Origin: Allobrachymonas chironomi DSM 19884
GTDB taxonomy: Bacteria; Pseudomonadota; Gammaproteobacteria; Burkholderiales; Burkholderiaceae_C
DNA length: 64,000 bases
NCBI RefSeq assembly: GCF_000374625.1
Contig: NZ_KB894766.1
Coordinates: 310,001-374,000, forward strand
Direction: 5' to 3'
Under the pieces are notes generated by a model. It did not search any database. It was not told the origin of the DNA and worked only from the letters and a program-made list of their open reading frames with translations. A program made the position numbers and the translations under genes. Positions 34,932 to 43,789 of this stretch are shown here, piece after piece; the first letter of the stretch is position 1, and each line of letters begins with the position of its first letter.

Positions 34932-35435
34932 CTAGACTGCGCCCTGACGCAGCGCCAGGGCCTGCGCCATCACGCGTTGCCGCAGCTGCGGCAGCAGACC
35001 CAGCGCAAACAGCAGCTCCACCACCACGAACAGCGGCCCAATGGCCAGCCCCATCACGTCATCGACAAAGGCCGGCTTGCGCCCTTCCCAGACATGGCCA
35101 ATGAACTGGATGATCCAGCCCAGCACAAAGCCTCCCACGCCCAGCAGCAGCCAGAGCGTGGTGGTTTGCCCCGCGGCCCAGCTGCCAAAGGCCACGCAGA
35201 CCGCCAAGAACAGCACCATCAGCAAGCCGATACGTCCATCCAGCAGCAGGTAGTACAGCCCCGCAACCAACGCCACCAGATGCATCAGGCTGAAGAAGCC
35301 CGTCAGGGGCACGCGTGCCAGCAAGGCGGCCACAGCCAGCACGATCAGCGGAATGCCGACAAAGTGCGTGGCCACATTGCGTCGGTCCAAGTGGTAGGAC
35401 GCGTATTGGGACAGCTGTTCTTCCAGGGATCGCAT
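34932..35435 (-). CDS. Mpo1-like (DUF962) membrane protein
   Basis: A 167-residue integral membrane protein with about four helices. The conserved histidine motifs are YHLDRRNVATHFVGIP near the N-terminus and QFIGHVWEGRKPAF near residue 110. They match the DUF962/Mpo1 family, whose yeast member is an iron-dependent dioxygenase that alpha-oxidises 2-hydroxy fatty acids. The bacterial role is inferred. The start at 35435 gives the usual N-terminus MRSLEEQLSQYASYH. It is convergent with nrdJ. Confidence 0.87.
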   Translation of the reverse strand: MRSLEEQLSQYASYHLDRRNVATHFVGIPLIVLAVAALLARVPLTGFFSLMHLVALVAGLYYLLLDGRIGLLMVLFLAVCVAFGSWAAGQTTTLWLLLGVGGFVLGWIIQFIGHVWEGRKPAFVDDVMGLAIGPLFVVVELLFALGLLPQLRQRVMAQALALRQGAV

Positions 35436-35619
35436 GGGGAAACTGCGCCAGCCTGCAGGGACAGGCCTTGATGCCAGCATGCTAGCAAGTCCGCCCGCCG
35501 GCAGGAAGAGGGCTGGCCCCACCCCGGTCACCCGGAGCATGGCCCTGCCAGGCAGCGGACTTCCCCTTGGACCGGCCGAGTTGCGGGTATCCTAGAGTCT
35601 TGTACCCGAGGACTGCCCC

Positions 35620-36801
35620 ATGATCATCTCCAGCCTGCTCGACACCGATCTCTACAAGTTCACCATGATGCAGGCCGTGCTGCACCAGTTTCCCGGGGCG
35701 CAGGTGGAATACAAGTTCAAGTGCCGCTCGGCCGGGGTGCAGCTGACGCCGTATCTGGACGAGATCCGCGACGAGATCGTGCAGCTGTGCCAGCTGCGCT
35801 TTCGCGAGGACGAACTGGACTACATGCGCAGCCTGCGCTTCATCAGCAGCGATTTTGTCGATTTCCTGGCGCTGTTCAAGCTGAATGACAAGTACGTCAC
35901 GCTGACCCCGCTGGACAACGGCGAGATCGACATCCGCATCCGCGGGCCGTGGCTGCACACCATCCTGTTCGAGATTCCGATCCTGGCCATCGTCAGCGAG
36001 GTCTATACCCGCAACACCTCGCCCGGGCTGGACTGGAGCGAGGGCCGCCAGCGGCTGCAGGACAAGCTGGACCTGCTGCAGCAACACCCGGGCGTGAAGG
36101 TGGCCGATTACGGCACGCGTCGGCGCTTTTCCGGTGCCTGGCAGCGCGAGGTGCTGGAAACCATGCAGGCCCGCCTGGGCACCGACAGCGACAGCCAGTT
36201 CACCGGCAGCAGCAACGTGATGTATGCCAAGGAGCTGCATCTGCGCCCCATGGGGACCATGGCGCACGAATACCTGCAGGCCTGCCAGGCGCTGGGGCCG
36301 CGCCTGCGCGACAGCCAGAAGTTTGCCTTCGAGAAATGGGCGCAGGAATACCGTGGCGACCTGGGCATTGCGCTATCGGACGTGTACGGCATGCAGGCCT
36401 TCCTGAACGATTTCGACATGTATTTCTGCAAGCTGTTCGATGGCGTGCGCCATGACAGCGGCGACCCGTTCACCTGGGGTGAGCGCATGATCGCGCATTA
36501 CGCTGCCAACCGCTGCGATCCGCTGACAAAATTGCTTATCTTCAGCGATGGCCTGACGATTCCGCGCTGCATCGAGATCCACGACCGTTTTGCCGGCCGC
36601 TGCCAGACCGCGTTTGGCGTGGGCACCAACCTGATGAACGACCTGGGCCCGGCACCGCTGCAGATCGTGCTCAAGATGGTGCGCTGCAACGACCAGCCGG
36701 TGGCCAAGATTTCCGACACGCCGGGCAAGACCATGGTGGAGGACGAAGGCTATCTGACCTATCTGCGCCAGGTGTTCAACCTGCCGGCCGACGCCCGCTG
36801 A
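35620..36801 (+). CDS. pncB: Nicotinate phosphoribosyltransferase
   Basis: A 393-residue enzyme of NAD salvage that joins nicotinate with PRPP, using ATP. The N-terminus [20 protein letters not shown] and the motifs [28 protein letters not shown] and [10 protein letters not shown] are those of bacterial PncB. The PRPP/phosphate region is in [14 protein letters not shown]. Length matches the family (about 400). A GAGGA ribosome site precedes the ATG. A CopD-like gene follows after ten bases and probably shares the transcript. Confidence 0.96.
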   Translation: MIISSLLDTDLYKFTMMQAVLHQFPGAQVEYKFKCRSAGVQLTPYLDEIRDEIVQLCQLRFREDELDYMRSLRFISSDFVDFLALFKLNDKYVTLTPLDNGEIDIRIRGPWLHTILFEIPILAIVSEVYTRNTSPGLDWSEGRQRLQDKLDLLQQHPGVKVADYGTRRRFSGAWQREVLETMQARLGTDSDSQFTGSSNVMYAKELHLRPMGTMAHEYLQACQALGPRLRDSQKFAFEKWAQEYRGDLGIALSDVYGMQAFLNDFDMYFCKLFDGVRHDSGDPFTWGERMIAHYAANRCDPLTKLLIFSDGLTIPRCIEIHDRFAGRCQTAFGVGTNLMNDLGPAPLQIVLKMVRCNDQPVAKISDTPGKTMVEDEGYLTYLRQVFNLPADAR

Positions 36802-36811
36802 GGAGCGCACG

Positions 36812-37258
36812 ATGTACGGCTGGGCCTTGCTGCTGCATGTGCTGGGGGCCACCATCTGGACCGGTGGTCACCTGATTCTGGCGCTGACCATTCTGCCGCG
36901 CGTGCTGCGCGAACAGGATGTGGCAGGCTTGCTGAAGTTTGAATCGGCCTATGAACGCATCGGCATGCCGGCGTTGCTGGTGCAGGTCATCACCGGTTTC
37001 TGGATGGCAATGCAGCTGCAGCCCGACCACAGCCAGTGGCTGGCGTTTGACAACCCGGTCACGCGGCTGATCGGCATCAAGCTGTTCCTGCTGCTGACCA
37101 CGCTGGCGTTTGCGCTGGACGCCCGCTTTCGCGTGATTCCCCGGTTGCACCAGCCCGGCAAGCTGACCGACATGGCCTGGCATATCGTGCCGGTGACGCT
37201 GATTGGCGTGCTGTTCGTGGCCACCGGGGTTTCGCTGCGCACGGGCTGGCTGGCCTGA
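36812..37258 (+). CDS. CopD-like membrane protein
   Basis: A 148-residue protein with four hydrophobic helices. LLLHVLGATIWTGGHLILALTIL near the N-terminus has the conserved His-...-W-x-GGH of the CopD family, and a third helix contains TRLIGIKLFLLLTTLAFALDARFRVIP. CopD proteins are associated with copper uptake across the inner membrane. Here no copper genes are beside it, so the copper role is inferred from the family only. It is directly downstream of pncB with a GAGGAG site. A homologous small CopD-family gene is also seen in other genomes without CopC. Confidence 0.75.
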   Translation: MYGWALLLHVLGATIWTGGHLILALTILPRVLREQDVAGLLKFESAYERIGMPALLVQVITGFWMAMQLQPDHSQWLAFDNPVTRLIGIKLFLLLTTLAFALDARFRVIPRLHQPGKLTDMAWHIVPVTLIGVLFVATGVSLRTGWLA

Positions 37259-37276
37259 GGCCGCCCGCGCTGCCGC

Positions 37277-38842
37277 TCATGCCGCCTGTGCGGCGGCAAA
37301 CTGGCGACGCAGTTCGCGCTTGAGCAGCTTGCCGGCAGTACTGCGCGGCAGGTCATCGACAAAATGCACCGCCTTGGGCACCTTGAAGGCCGCCAGCCTG
37401 GTCTTGGCGTAGGCGATCAGCTCCTCCTGCGTCACGCTGGCTCCCTGTTTCAGGCAGACCACGGCGGTCACGGCCTCGATCCAGCGCTGGTCGGGCAGCG
37501 CAATCACGGCCACCTCCGCCACCGCAGGATGGGTATAGAGGGCCTCTTCCACCTCGCGGCTGGATACCACCACGCCCCCGGTGTTGATGATGTCCTTGAC
37601 CCGATCGACCACGAACAGGTAGCCATCTGCATCGAAATAGCCGATATCTCCCGAGTGGAACCAGCCGCCCTCGAACACTTCGGCGGTCTGTTCCGGCTTG
37701 TCCCAATAGCCGATCATGGCCTGCGGCGAACGGTGCACGATTTCGCCCATTTCACCCAGCGGCATATCGCGCATCTCGTCATCGACCACGCGGGTTTCCA
37801 CGTTCAGCACCGGGCGACCGGCCGAAGCCGGCTGGATGGCATGGTCTTCGGGCGTCAGCACGGTCGCCAGCGGCGCGATCTCGCTCTGACCGTAGCAGTT
37901 GAACAGGCGCACTCCGGGCAGACGTTGACGCAACTCCTCCAGCACCGGAACCGGCATGATGGAAGCACCGTAATAGCCCTTGTGCAGGCTGGACAGGTCG
38001 TGCGTGTCCAGACCCGCGTGGCGCAGCAGCGCGATCCAGACCGTGGGCGGGGCAAAGAAGGAGGTGATGCCTTCCTGCTGGATGGCCTGGAAACAGGCCT
38101 CGGGCAGCGGGGCCGGGATCAGGAAGGTGGTGGCCCCGACCAGCAGGTGCGGCATCAGGAACACGTGCATCTGCGCCGAATGGTAGAGCGGCAGCGAGGC
38201 CAGCGAACGGTCACCGGCATGCAGCTCCAGCGCGGCGATGCAGCTGGCGTATTCGGCCTGCAGCGAGCGGTGCGTCATCATCGCGCCCTTGGGCGCTGCT
38301 GTGGTGCCGGAGGTGTAGAGGATCTGGCAGACCGCGTTCTCGTCGATGTCCAGATCGGGCGCTTCGGACGGGCCGTTGCCCTCGGCCAGCGCCAGCACAT
38401 CCAGCCCGCTGCCACTGTAAAAGCTGCCGTGGATGTCGCAGGGCAGACTCTCGCGCACCTGCTCCACCTGTGCCTGCATGCCGGTATCGGCCACCAGCGC
38501 ACGGGCACCGGACTGCACCACGATATAGGTCAGCTCCGACTCGGTCAGGGCAAAGTTGACCGGCACATGCACCAGGCCGGCGCGGTTGCAGGCCAGCCAG
38601 AGCAGCACGTAGGCATCGGAGTTCTTGCCGTAGGCGGCCACCCGGTCGCCGGGGCGCAGACCCGCTTCCAGCAGGCCGTTGGCCACGCGGTTGACCGCCT
38701 GGTTGAGGGCCTGGTAGGTCCAGCGGCGCTCGCCAAACACCAGCGCTTCCTTGTGCGGCGAGCGGCGCACGGCGCGCTGCAGGGCATCGCCCAGGGTGTT
38801 GCGGATGGTTCGGCGGATGGTTGGCAACAGAGTAGGTGTCAT
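37277..38842 (-). CDS. Acyl-CoA synthetase (AMP-forming)
   Basis: A 521-residue adenylate-forming ligase that activates a carboxylic or fatty acid to its CoA thioester. Motifs in order: the P-loop ILYTSGTTAAPKGAMMTH, YGQSEIAP, the acyl-acid region SGDIGYFDADGYLFVVDR and the C-terminal lysine region LPRSTAGKLLKREL. Closest in style to FadD13/medium-to-long chain ligases; a class specificity call is not possible. It is third in a minus-strand cluster with an acyl-CoA dehydrogenase (first) and a thiolase, making an uptake-to-thiolysis route for an acyl substrate. Confidence 0.92.
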   Translation of the reverse strand: MTPTLLPTIRRTIRNTLGDALQRAVRRSPHKEALVFGERRWTYQALNQAVNRVANGLLEAGLRPGDRVAAYGKNSDAYVLLWLACNRAGLVHVPVNFALTESELTYIVVQSGARALVADTGMQAQVEQVRESLPCDIHGSFYSGSGLDVLALAEGNGPSEAPDLDIDENAVCQILYTSGTTAAPKGAMMTHRSLQAEYASCIAALELHAGDRSLASLPLYHSAQMHVFLMPHLLVGATTFLIPAPLPEACFQAIQQEGITSFFAPPTVWIALLRHAGLDTHDLSSLHKGYYGASIMPVPVLEELRQRLPGVRLFNCYGQSEIAPLATVLTPEDHAIQPASAGRPVLNVETRVVDDEMRDMPLGEMGEIVHRSPQAMIGYWDKPEQTAEVFEGGWFHSGDIGYFDADGYLFVVDRVKDIINTGGVVVSSREVEEALYTHPAVAEVAVIALPDQRWIEAVTAVVCLKQGASVTQEELIAYAKTRLAAFKVPKAVHFVDDLPRSTAGKLLKRELRRQFAAAQAA

Positions 38843-38879
38843 GTCGTGTCTCCTCGTGATCGTTATCGGGTGCGGACGC

Positions 38880-40073
38880 TCAGGCTGGCAGGCGTTCGAC
38901 GATGCTGGCGGTGGCCATGCCGTGGCCGATGCACATCACCTGCAGGCCGAAGCGGCCATCGACGTGATCGAGTCCGGCCAGCAGCTTGGCCAGCAGGCCG
39001 GCACCGGTGGCGCCCAGCGGGTGACCGTGGGCAATCGCGCCACCCCAGGGGTTGAGCTTGTCCATGTCGGCATCGAACTCGCGCGCCCAGGCCAGCGCCA
39101 CGCTGGCAAAGGCCTCGTTGACCTCGATCCAGTCCATGTCGGCCAAGCTGAGGCCGGCTTGCTGCAGCGCAGCGCGCGTCGCCGGAATCACGCCAGTGAG
39201 CTGTAGCACCGGGTCGGAGCCCACCACCACGCGGGCGCGGAAGCGGGCGCGCGGGCGCAGGCCGTGCGCTTCGGCCGCGGCGCGGCTGGCCAGCAGCACG
39301 GCCGAGGCCCCATCGGACATCTGGCTGGCATTGGCAGCCGTGACCACGCCCTGCTCCGGGCTGCGGAACACCGGAGGCATGGCAGCCATCTTCTCCGCAT
39401 CGATCACGGCACGCACGCCTTCATCGTGCTCCAGCCGTATCGGCTGGCCCTCGGCATCGACGCCGGTCACCGCTACGGCACCGCCGGTCAGGCCGGCCTG
39501 TTGCGCAGCATGGGCACGGCGATGGCTTTCGCGGGCAAAGTCGTCGCAATCGGCACGGCTGAGCTGCCACTGCTCGGCAATGCGCTCGGCGCTTTCCACC
39601 TGGTGCGGGATGGCAAAGCGCTGCAGAATGCCCGGATGCAGATTGTCAAAGCCGGTGAAGGCCTGCCGGCCCAGCGTCAGGTCGAGGAACATGGGCACGC
39701 GGCTCATGCTTTCCACACCGCAACCGATGGCGAAGTCCAGATCGCCGGCGGCAATCGCCTGCGCTGCCGCATGTACGGCGTACTGGCTGGAGCCGCACAT
39801 GCGGTTCAGGCTGACGCCGGGCACGCTGGCCGGCAAGCCGGCCAGCAGCACCGCCTGACGTGCGATATTGGCGCCCTGCTCGCCAGCCTGGCTGACACAG
39901 CCGGCGATCACGTCGCCGATCTGCTCGGCTGGCACGGCGGCCTGCGCCAGCACCTGCTGCAGCATGCCGGCCAGCAGTGCGTCGGGGCGAGTGTCACGCA
40001 AGGCCCCCTTGCGCTTGCCGAATGGCGTGCGCACGGCACGCAAAATCACGGGATCGTTCGGAGTAGTAGTCAT
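38880..40073 (-). CDS. Acetyl-CoA acyltransferase (thiolase)
   Basis: A 397-residue thiolase that cleaves 3-ketoacyl-CoA to acetyl-CoA. The nucleophilic Cys93 is in [12 protein letters not shown], and GHPLGATGA supplies the catalytic histidine. The final cysteine motif reads CIGHGMA where most thiolases have C-x-[15 protein letters not shown] is the NEAF active-site loop. Length is normal. The CIGHG variant may mark a subgroup with a particular substrate. It lies between the dehydrogenase and acyl-CoA synthetase genes. Confidence 0.94.
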   Translation of the reverse strand: MTTTPNDPVILRAVRTPFGKRKGALRDTRPDALLAGMLQQVLAQAAVPAEQIGDVIAGCVSQAGEQGANIARQAVLLAGLPASVPGVSLNRMCGSSQYAVHAAAQAIAAGDLDFAIGCGVESMSRVPMFLDLTLGRQAFTGFDNLHPGILQRFAIPHQVESAERIAEQWQLSRADCDDFARESHRRAHAAQQAGLTGGAVAVTGVDAEGQPIRLEHDEGVRAVIDAEKMAAMPPVFRSPEQGVVTAANASQMSDGASAVLLASRAAAEAHGLRPRARFRARVVVGSDPVLQLTGVIPATRAALQQAGLSLADMDWIEVNEAFASVALAWAREFDADMDKLNPWGGAIAHGHPLGATGAGLLAKLLAGLDHVDGRFGLQVMCIGHGMATASIVERLPA

Positions 40074-40096
40074 GTCGGGAGTCCTTGTCTTGGTGC

Positions 40097-41248
40097 TCAG
40101 CGCCCTTGCGCCAGATGGCGCTCCATTTCGCGCGCAATGATGCTGCGCTGGATTTCGCTGGTGCCTTCATAAATCTGCAACACCTTGGCATCGCGGAACA
40201 GTTTTTCCACCGCGTACTCGGTGCTGTAGCCCATGCCGCCCAGAATCTGGATCGCTTCGGTGGCGGCCCACATGGCGGCATCCGAGGTATAGGCCTTGGC
40301 CACCGAGGCCTGCAACGTGTTGCGCTGGCCCTGATCCGCCAGCCAGGCGGCCTGGTAGGTCAGCAGGCGCGAAGCCTCCAGCCGGATCTGCATTTCGGCC
40401 AGCTTGTGCGCCACCGCCTGATGATCGATCAGGCGCTGGCCCATGGATTGGCGCCCGGTCGCATAGGGCAGCGCCTCGTCGATGCAGCGCTGCACCAGGC
40501 CCAGGCCAAAGGCCGCCACCATGGGGCGCGACTGGTCAAAGGTGCGCATCGCCAGGGCAAAGCCCTCGCCTTCGGCCCCCAGACGGTTGGGCAGCGGCAC
40601 CTGCACCTGGTCAAAGAACACCTCGCAGGTCGGCGCGGCCCGCTGGCCGAGCTTGCCCAGCGGTTCACCCACCGTCAGGCCGGGACTGTCGCGCTCCACG
40701 ATGAAAGCGCTGATGCCCTTGTGCCCGGCAGCCGGATCGGTCTTGGCAAACACCACGAAGAAGCTGGCCAGCGAGGCATTGGAAATCCATATCTTGCTGC
40801 CGTTGAGCACATAGCCATCGCCCTGACGCACGGCACTGGTACGGATACCGGCGGCATCGGAGCCGGCACCCGGCTCGGTCAGGGCAAAGCTGGCAAATTC
40901 CCCCTGCGCCAGACGTGGCAGCCATTGCTGTTTTTGCGTTTCGCTGCCGGCCAGCAGAATCGGCTCGGCTGCCAGGGCGTTGACGCACAGCGCCGTTCCC
41001 AGCCCCAGACAGGCGCGACACAGCTGCTCGGTCACCAGCGCCACTTCCAGCGCGCCCAGCCCCATGCCGCCATACGCCTCGGGCATGGCGATATTGAGCA
41101 GGCCCAGCTCCAGCGCCTGCTGCTGCAGGGGCAGGTGAAAGCGCTGGTCACGATCGGCCTGCGCGGCCAGCGGGGCGATCTCCTGCCGGGCGAAATCGTG
41201 CGCCAGCTGCCGGATCATGGCTTGTTCTTCGGTCAGTTCAAACTGCAT
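40097..41248 (-). CDS. Acyl-CoA dehydrogenase
   Basis: A 383-residue flavoenzyme doing the first oxidation of beta-oxidation. Features include the FAD-binding [16 protein letters not shown][21 protein letters not shown] region (the standard TEPGAGSD motif), [19 protein letters not shown]... (written here as [18 protein letters not shown]) and the catalytic glutamate in [12 protein letters not shown] near residue 366. Length is normal. It is the first gene of the cluster and its promoter region faces that of an AraC-type regulator. Confidence 0.95.
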   Translation of the reverse strand: MQFELTEEQAMIRQLAHDFARQEIAPLAAQADRDQRFHLPLQQQALELGLLNIAMPEAYGGMGLGALEVALVTEQLCRACLGLGTALCVNALAAEPILLAGSETQKQQWLPRLAQGEFASFALTEPGAGSDAAGIRTSAVRQGDGYVLNGSKIWISNASLASFFVVFAKTDPAAGHKGISAFIVERDSPGLTVGEPLGKLGQRAAPTCEVFFDQVQVPLPNRLGAEGEGFALAMRTFDQSRPMVAAFGLGLVQRCIDEALPYATGRQSMGQRLIDHQAVAHKLAEMQIRLEASRLLTYQAAWLADQGQRNTLQASVAKAYTSDAAMWAATEAIQILGGMGYSTEYAVEKLFRDAKVLQIYEGTSEIQRSIIAREMERHLAQGR

Positions 41249-41319
41249 AGGGACACCCCATGGTCTTGTGTAACATCATGACAATATCTGCCATCAAGGA
41301 TTCACAGGGGAGATCCTTC

Positions 41320-41391
41320 ATGCAGATGCAAGGGTTTACACTGATATCTGTTTTTACTCAGGAAACTTGCCTGATTCTAGGCATCCCCTAG
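41320..41391 (+). CDS. Possible 23-residue leader peptide
   Basis: A short frame from an ATG preceded by GGGGAG at the correct distance, ending at TAG before the AraC gene. The peptide starts MQMQGFTLIS. It lies in the promoter region between the acyl-CoA dehydrogenase and AraC genes. No homologue is known to me and it may be chance. Confidence 0.2.
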   Translation: MQMQGFTLISVFTQETCLILGIP

Positions 41392-41438
41392 CATGGTGCG
41401 ACTTGCCAGCCTCGCCTAAAACATGACATATTCAGCCA

Positions 41439-42461
41439 ATGTCCGATACATCTCTTGCTCCCGCCCCCACCATCTCCATTGAGCTGGTCCGCGCCCTGCT
41501 GCAAGGCACCGGGGCCGATACCAACCAGCAGGCGCTGTGTATCCAGCGCGCCGGCATCGCACCAACCCTGCTGCAACAGCCCGGTGCCCGCGTCACCACC
41601 GGGCAATTTGCCGGCCTGTACCGCCTGCTGGCCCAGTTGCACGATGATGAAACGCCGGGCATGTTCGCGCGCCCGCTGCGCGGCGGCACCCTCAAGTTCC
41701 TGTGCCTGAGTCTGGTCGGCTCGCCCAGCCTGCTGACGGCGCTGTACCGCTTTACCCAGTATTTCCGGCTGCTGCTGGACGATCTGCACTTTGCGCTGCG
41801 CACCCGCGGCCCGCTGGTGCAGATGGCGCTGCTGCCGCGCAGCGAAGCGGTGCGCCAGAACCTGTTTGCGCAGAAGATGATGCTCAAGCTGGTGCACGGC
41901 GTGGCGTCCTGGCTGGCCGGGCAGAAAATCCCGCTGGCACAGGTGGATTTCAGCCATGCGCGCCCCTCGCAGGGAGCGGAATCGGTGTTTCTGTACCCGG
42001 GGCCACAGCGTTTTGGTCAACCGGAAATGGCGCTCTGGTTCGAGCTGGCCCAGCTGCAGATGCCGGTACGACAAGGGCCGCAATCGATCCCCGGCTTTCT
42101 GGCACGGGCACCGGGCGACTGGATGTTCCAGTCCTTTGCCGAGCGCATCATCAGCCACCGCGTGCGCGAATACCTGCTGCAGCGGCTGGAACAGCCGCCC
42201 GCCCTGCCCGAAGTGGCCGCCGCCCTGCATTTTTCGGAGCGTACCCTGGCACGCAAACTGCAAGCCGAAGGCAGCAACTTCCAGAGTATCAAGGATGCGC
42301 TGCGACGCGATGTGGCGATCCAGCATCTGACACAAAGCCGGCTGCCTGTCGCCACCATCGGGCAACGGATCGGGTTTGGCGACCCCACCGCCTTTCAGCG
42401 GGCCTTCCGGGAATGGACGGGGAGTGCGCCGGGGGCGTATCGGCGGCGGCCGGTGGGCTGA
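41439..42461 (+). CDS. AraC-family transcriptional regulator
   Basis: A 340-residue regulator with an N-terminal ligand/dimer domain of the OruR/ArgR-type AraC branch (GIAPTLLQQPGARVTTGQF and ALYRFTQYFRLLLDDL) and a C-terminal double helix-turn-helix (AAALHFSERTLARKLQAEG and FGDPTAFQRAFREWTG). It is divergent from the acyl-CoA dehydrogenase-thiolase-ligase cluster, which it probably controls; the effector is likely the acid or acyl-CoA handled by that pathway, by inference from position. The ATG at 41439 gives a normal length. Confidence 0.93.
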   Translation: MSDTSLAPAPTISIELVRALLQGTGADTNQQALCIQRAGIAPTLLQQPGARVTTGQFAGLYRLLAQLHDDETPGMFARPLRGGTLKFLCLSLVGSPSLLTALYRFTQYFRLLLDDLHFALRTRGPLVQMALLPRSEAVRQNLFAQKMMLKLVHGVASWLAGQKIPLAQVDFSHARPSQGAESVFLYPGPQRFGQPEMALWFELAQLQMPVRQGPQSIPGFLARAPGDWMFQSFAERIISHRVREYLLQRLEQPPALPEVAAALHFSERTLARKLQAEGSNFQSIKDALRRDVAIQHLTQSRLPVATIGQRIGFGDPTAFQRAFREWTGSAPGAYRRRPVG

Positions 42462-42627
42462 ACGGCGAGTCGGCAGAGCCCGCCCCTGCGTTACAACCAT
42501 CTCCATATGCCGCAATCATATGAAGAAATAAAAAATCAATCGTTCTGGTTTTATGACTACAGGGCAAGAATGGGCGTCCGCGCACACCGGATGGGTGGGC
42601 GCATGATTCCTTTCCCTGACAGATACC

Positions 42628-43581
42628 ATGAACTTCCAGCAACTCCGCTCCCTGCGCGAGGCCACCCGACGCGGCTACAACCTGACCGAGGTGGCCGCCA
42701 TGATGCACACCTCGCAACCCGGAGTGAGCCGCCAGATCCGCGAACTGGAAGACGAGCTGGGGGTGGAAATCTTCATCCGCGCCGGCAAGCGCCTGACCGG
42801 CCTGACGCCACCCGGCGAGACCCTGCTGCCGATCGTGGAGCGCCTGCTGCTGGAGGCCGACAATCTGCGCCGGGTAGGCCAGGACTATGCCGACAGCGCC
42901 CAGGGCCGGCTGTCGATTGCCGCCACCCATTCCCAGGCACGCTACGCCCTGCCGCATGCCGTGCGCGATTTCCGCGCCCTGTTCCCGGATGTGACGCTGC
43001 ACCTGCACCAGGGATCGCCGCGTCAGGTGGCCGACATGCTGCTATCGGGCGAGGCCGATATCGGCGTGGCCACCGAGGCCCTGTCCAGCCACGAGGCGCT
43101 GGTGACGCTGTCCTGCTACCGCTGGACGCACAGCATCGTGCTGCCACACGGCCATCCCCTGCTGGCGCTGCAGGCCCCGGTGTCCCTGGAGCAGCTGGCG
43201 CAATACCCCATCATCACCTACGAGCAGGGCTATACCGGCCGCTCGCATATCGACCAGGCCTTTGCCCGCGCCGGACTGGTGCCGGAGATCGTGCTGACTG
43301 CCATGGATGCCGATGTGATCAAGACCTATGTCGAACTGGGCATGGGCGTCGGCATTGTCGCGTCCATTGCCTTCGATCCCGACCGCGACCGCCATCTGCA
43401 GGCGCTGGACGCACGGCATCTGTTTGCGCTCAACGTCACCCGCCTGGGTCTGCGCAAAGGTGTCTGGCTGCGCGGCTATGCCTACCGTTTCATCGAGGCC
43501 TTTGCGCCCACACTGACCATGGAGGTGGTGGAACGGGCCCTGCGGCAGGACGGGCCGGAGCCTTGGGGGGATCATATTTGA
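42628..43581 (+). CDS. cysB: CysB-like LysR-family regulator
   Basis: A 317-residue LysR-type regulator that aligns well with E. coli CysB: the HTH (MNFQQLRSLREATRR and MHTSQPGVSRQIRELEDELG), ATHSQARYALPHAV, LHQGSPRQVADML, CYRWTHSIVLPHGHPL, AMDADVIKTYVELGMGVG and the C-terminal FIEAFAPTL. CysB controls sulfur assimilation; the close match makes this the likely function, though a Cbl paralogue is possible. The ATG at 42628 is preceded by a patch (42506-42540) of AT-rich sequence containing CATATG twice. Confidence 0.9.
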   Translation: MNFQQLRSLREATRRGYNLTEVAAMMHTSQPGVSRQIRELEDELGVEIFIRAGKRLTGLTPPGETLLPIVERLLLEADNLRRVGQDYADSAQGRLSIAATHSQARYALPHAVRDFRALFPDVTLHLHQGSPRQVADMLLSGEADIGVATEALSSHEALVTLSCYRWTHSIVLPHGHPLLALQAPVSLEQLAQYPIITYEQGYTGRSHIDQAFARAGLVPEIVLTAMDADVIKTYVELGMGVGIVASIAFDPDRDRHLQALDARHLFALNVTRLGLRKGVWLRGYAYRFIEAFAPTLTMEVVERALRQDGPEPWGDHI

Positions 43582-43694
43582 GGGCGAGCTCTGGCATGCG
43601 GGGGCGGGCATGTTACAGCTATCGACGCCAACGCATTGCTCGCAATTCTGATGAGCAAGGCCTCCAACACGCTCTTCTGGTCATACTTGGAGAC

Positions 43695-43766
43695 CTACTC
43701 AGCCACCTCGTTTTCCCAAGTGACGCTCCAACGGTCCAGTCGCCGGCTCACATCTGCTGGGGTCAT
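43695..43766 (-). CDS. Small ORF downstream of hsdR, with an in-frame stop
   Basis: A 23-residue frame (MTPADVSRRLDRWSVTWENE then VAE) with an AGGAAAA ribosome-like site ten bases before the ATG, starting 24 bases after the hsdR stop. A TAG ends it, but the frame beyond the stop stays open for about 30 further codons (VSKYDQKSVLEALLIRIASN). This suggests either a decayed gene remnant or an unrelated short peptide. I know of no homologue. Confidence 0.3.
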   Translation of the reverse strand: MTPADVSRRLDRWSVTWENEVAE

Positions 43767-43789
43767 CGTTTTTCCTCTGCTTACGCCGA

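Noticed and set aside
41284-41350. Repeated ATATCTG sites as AraC operators
   Set aside because: Only a seven-base match, 60 bases apart, which is too short to support.
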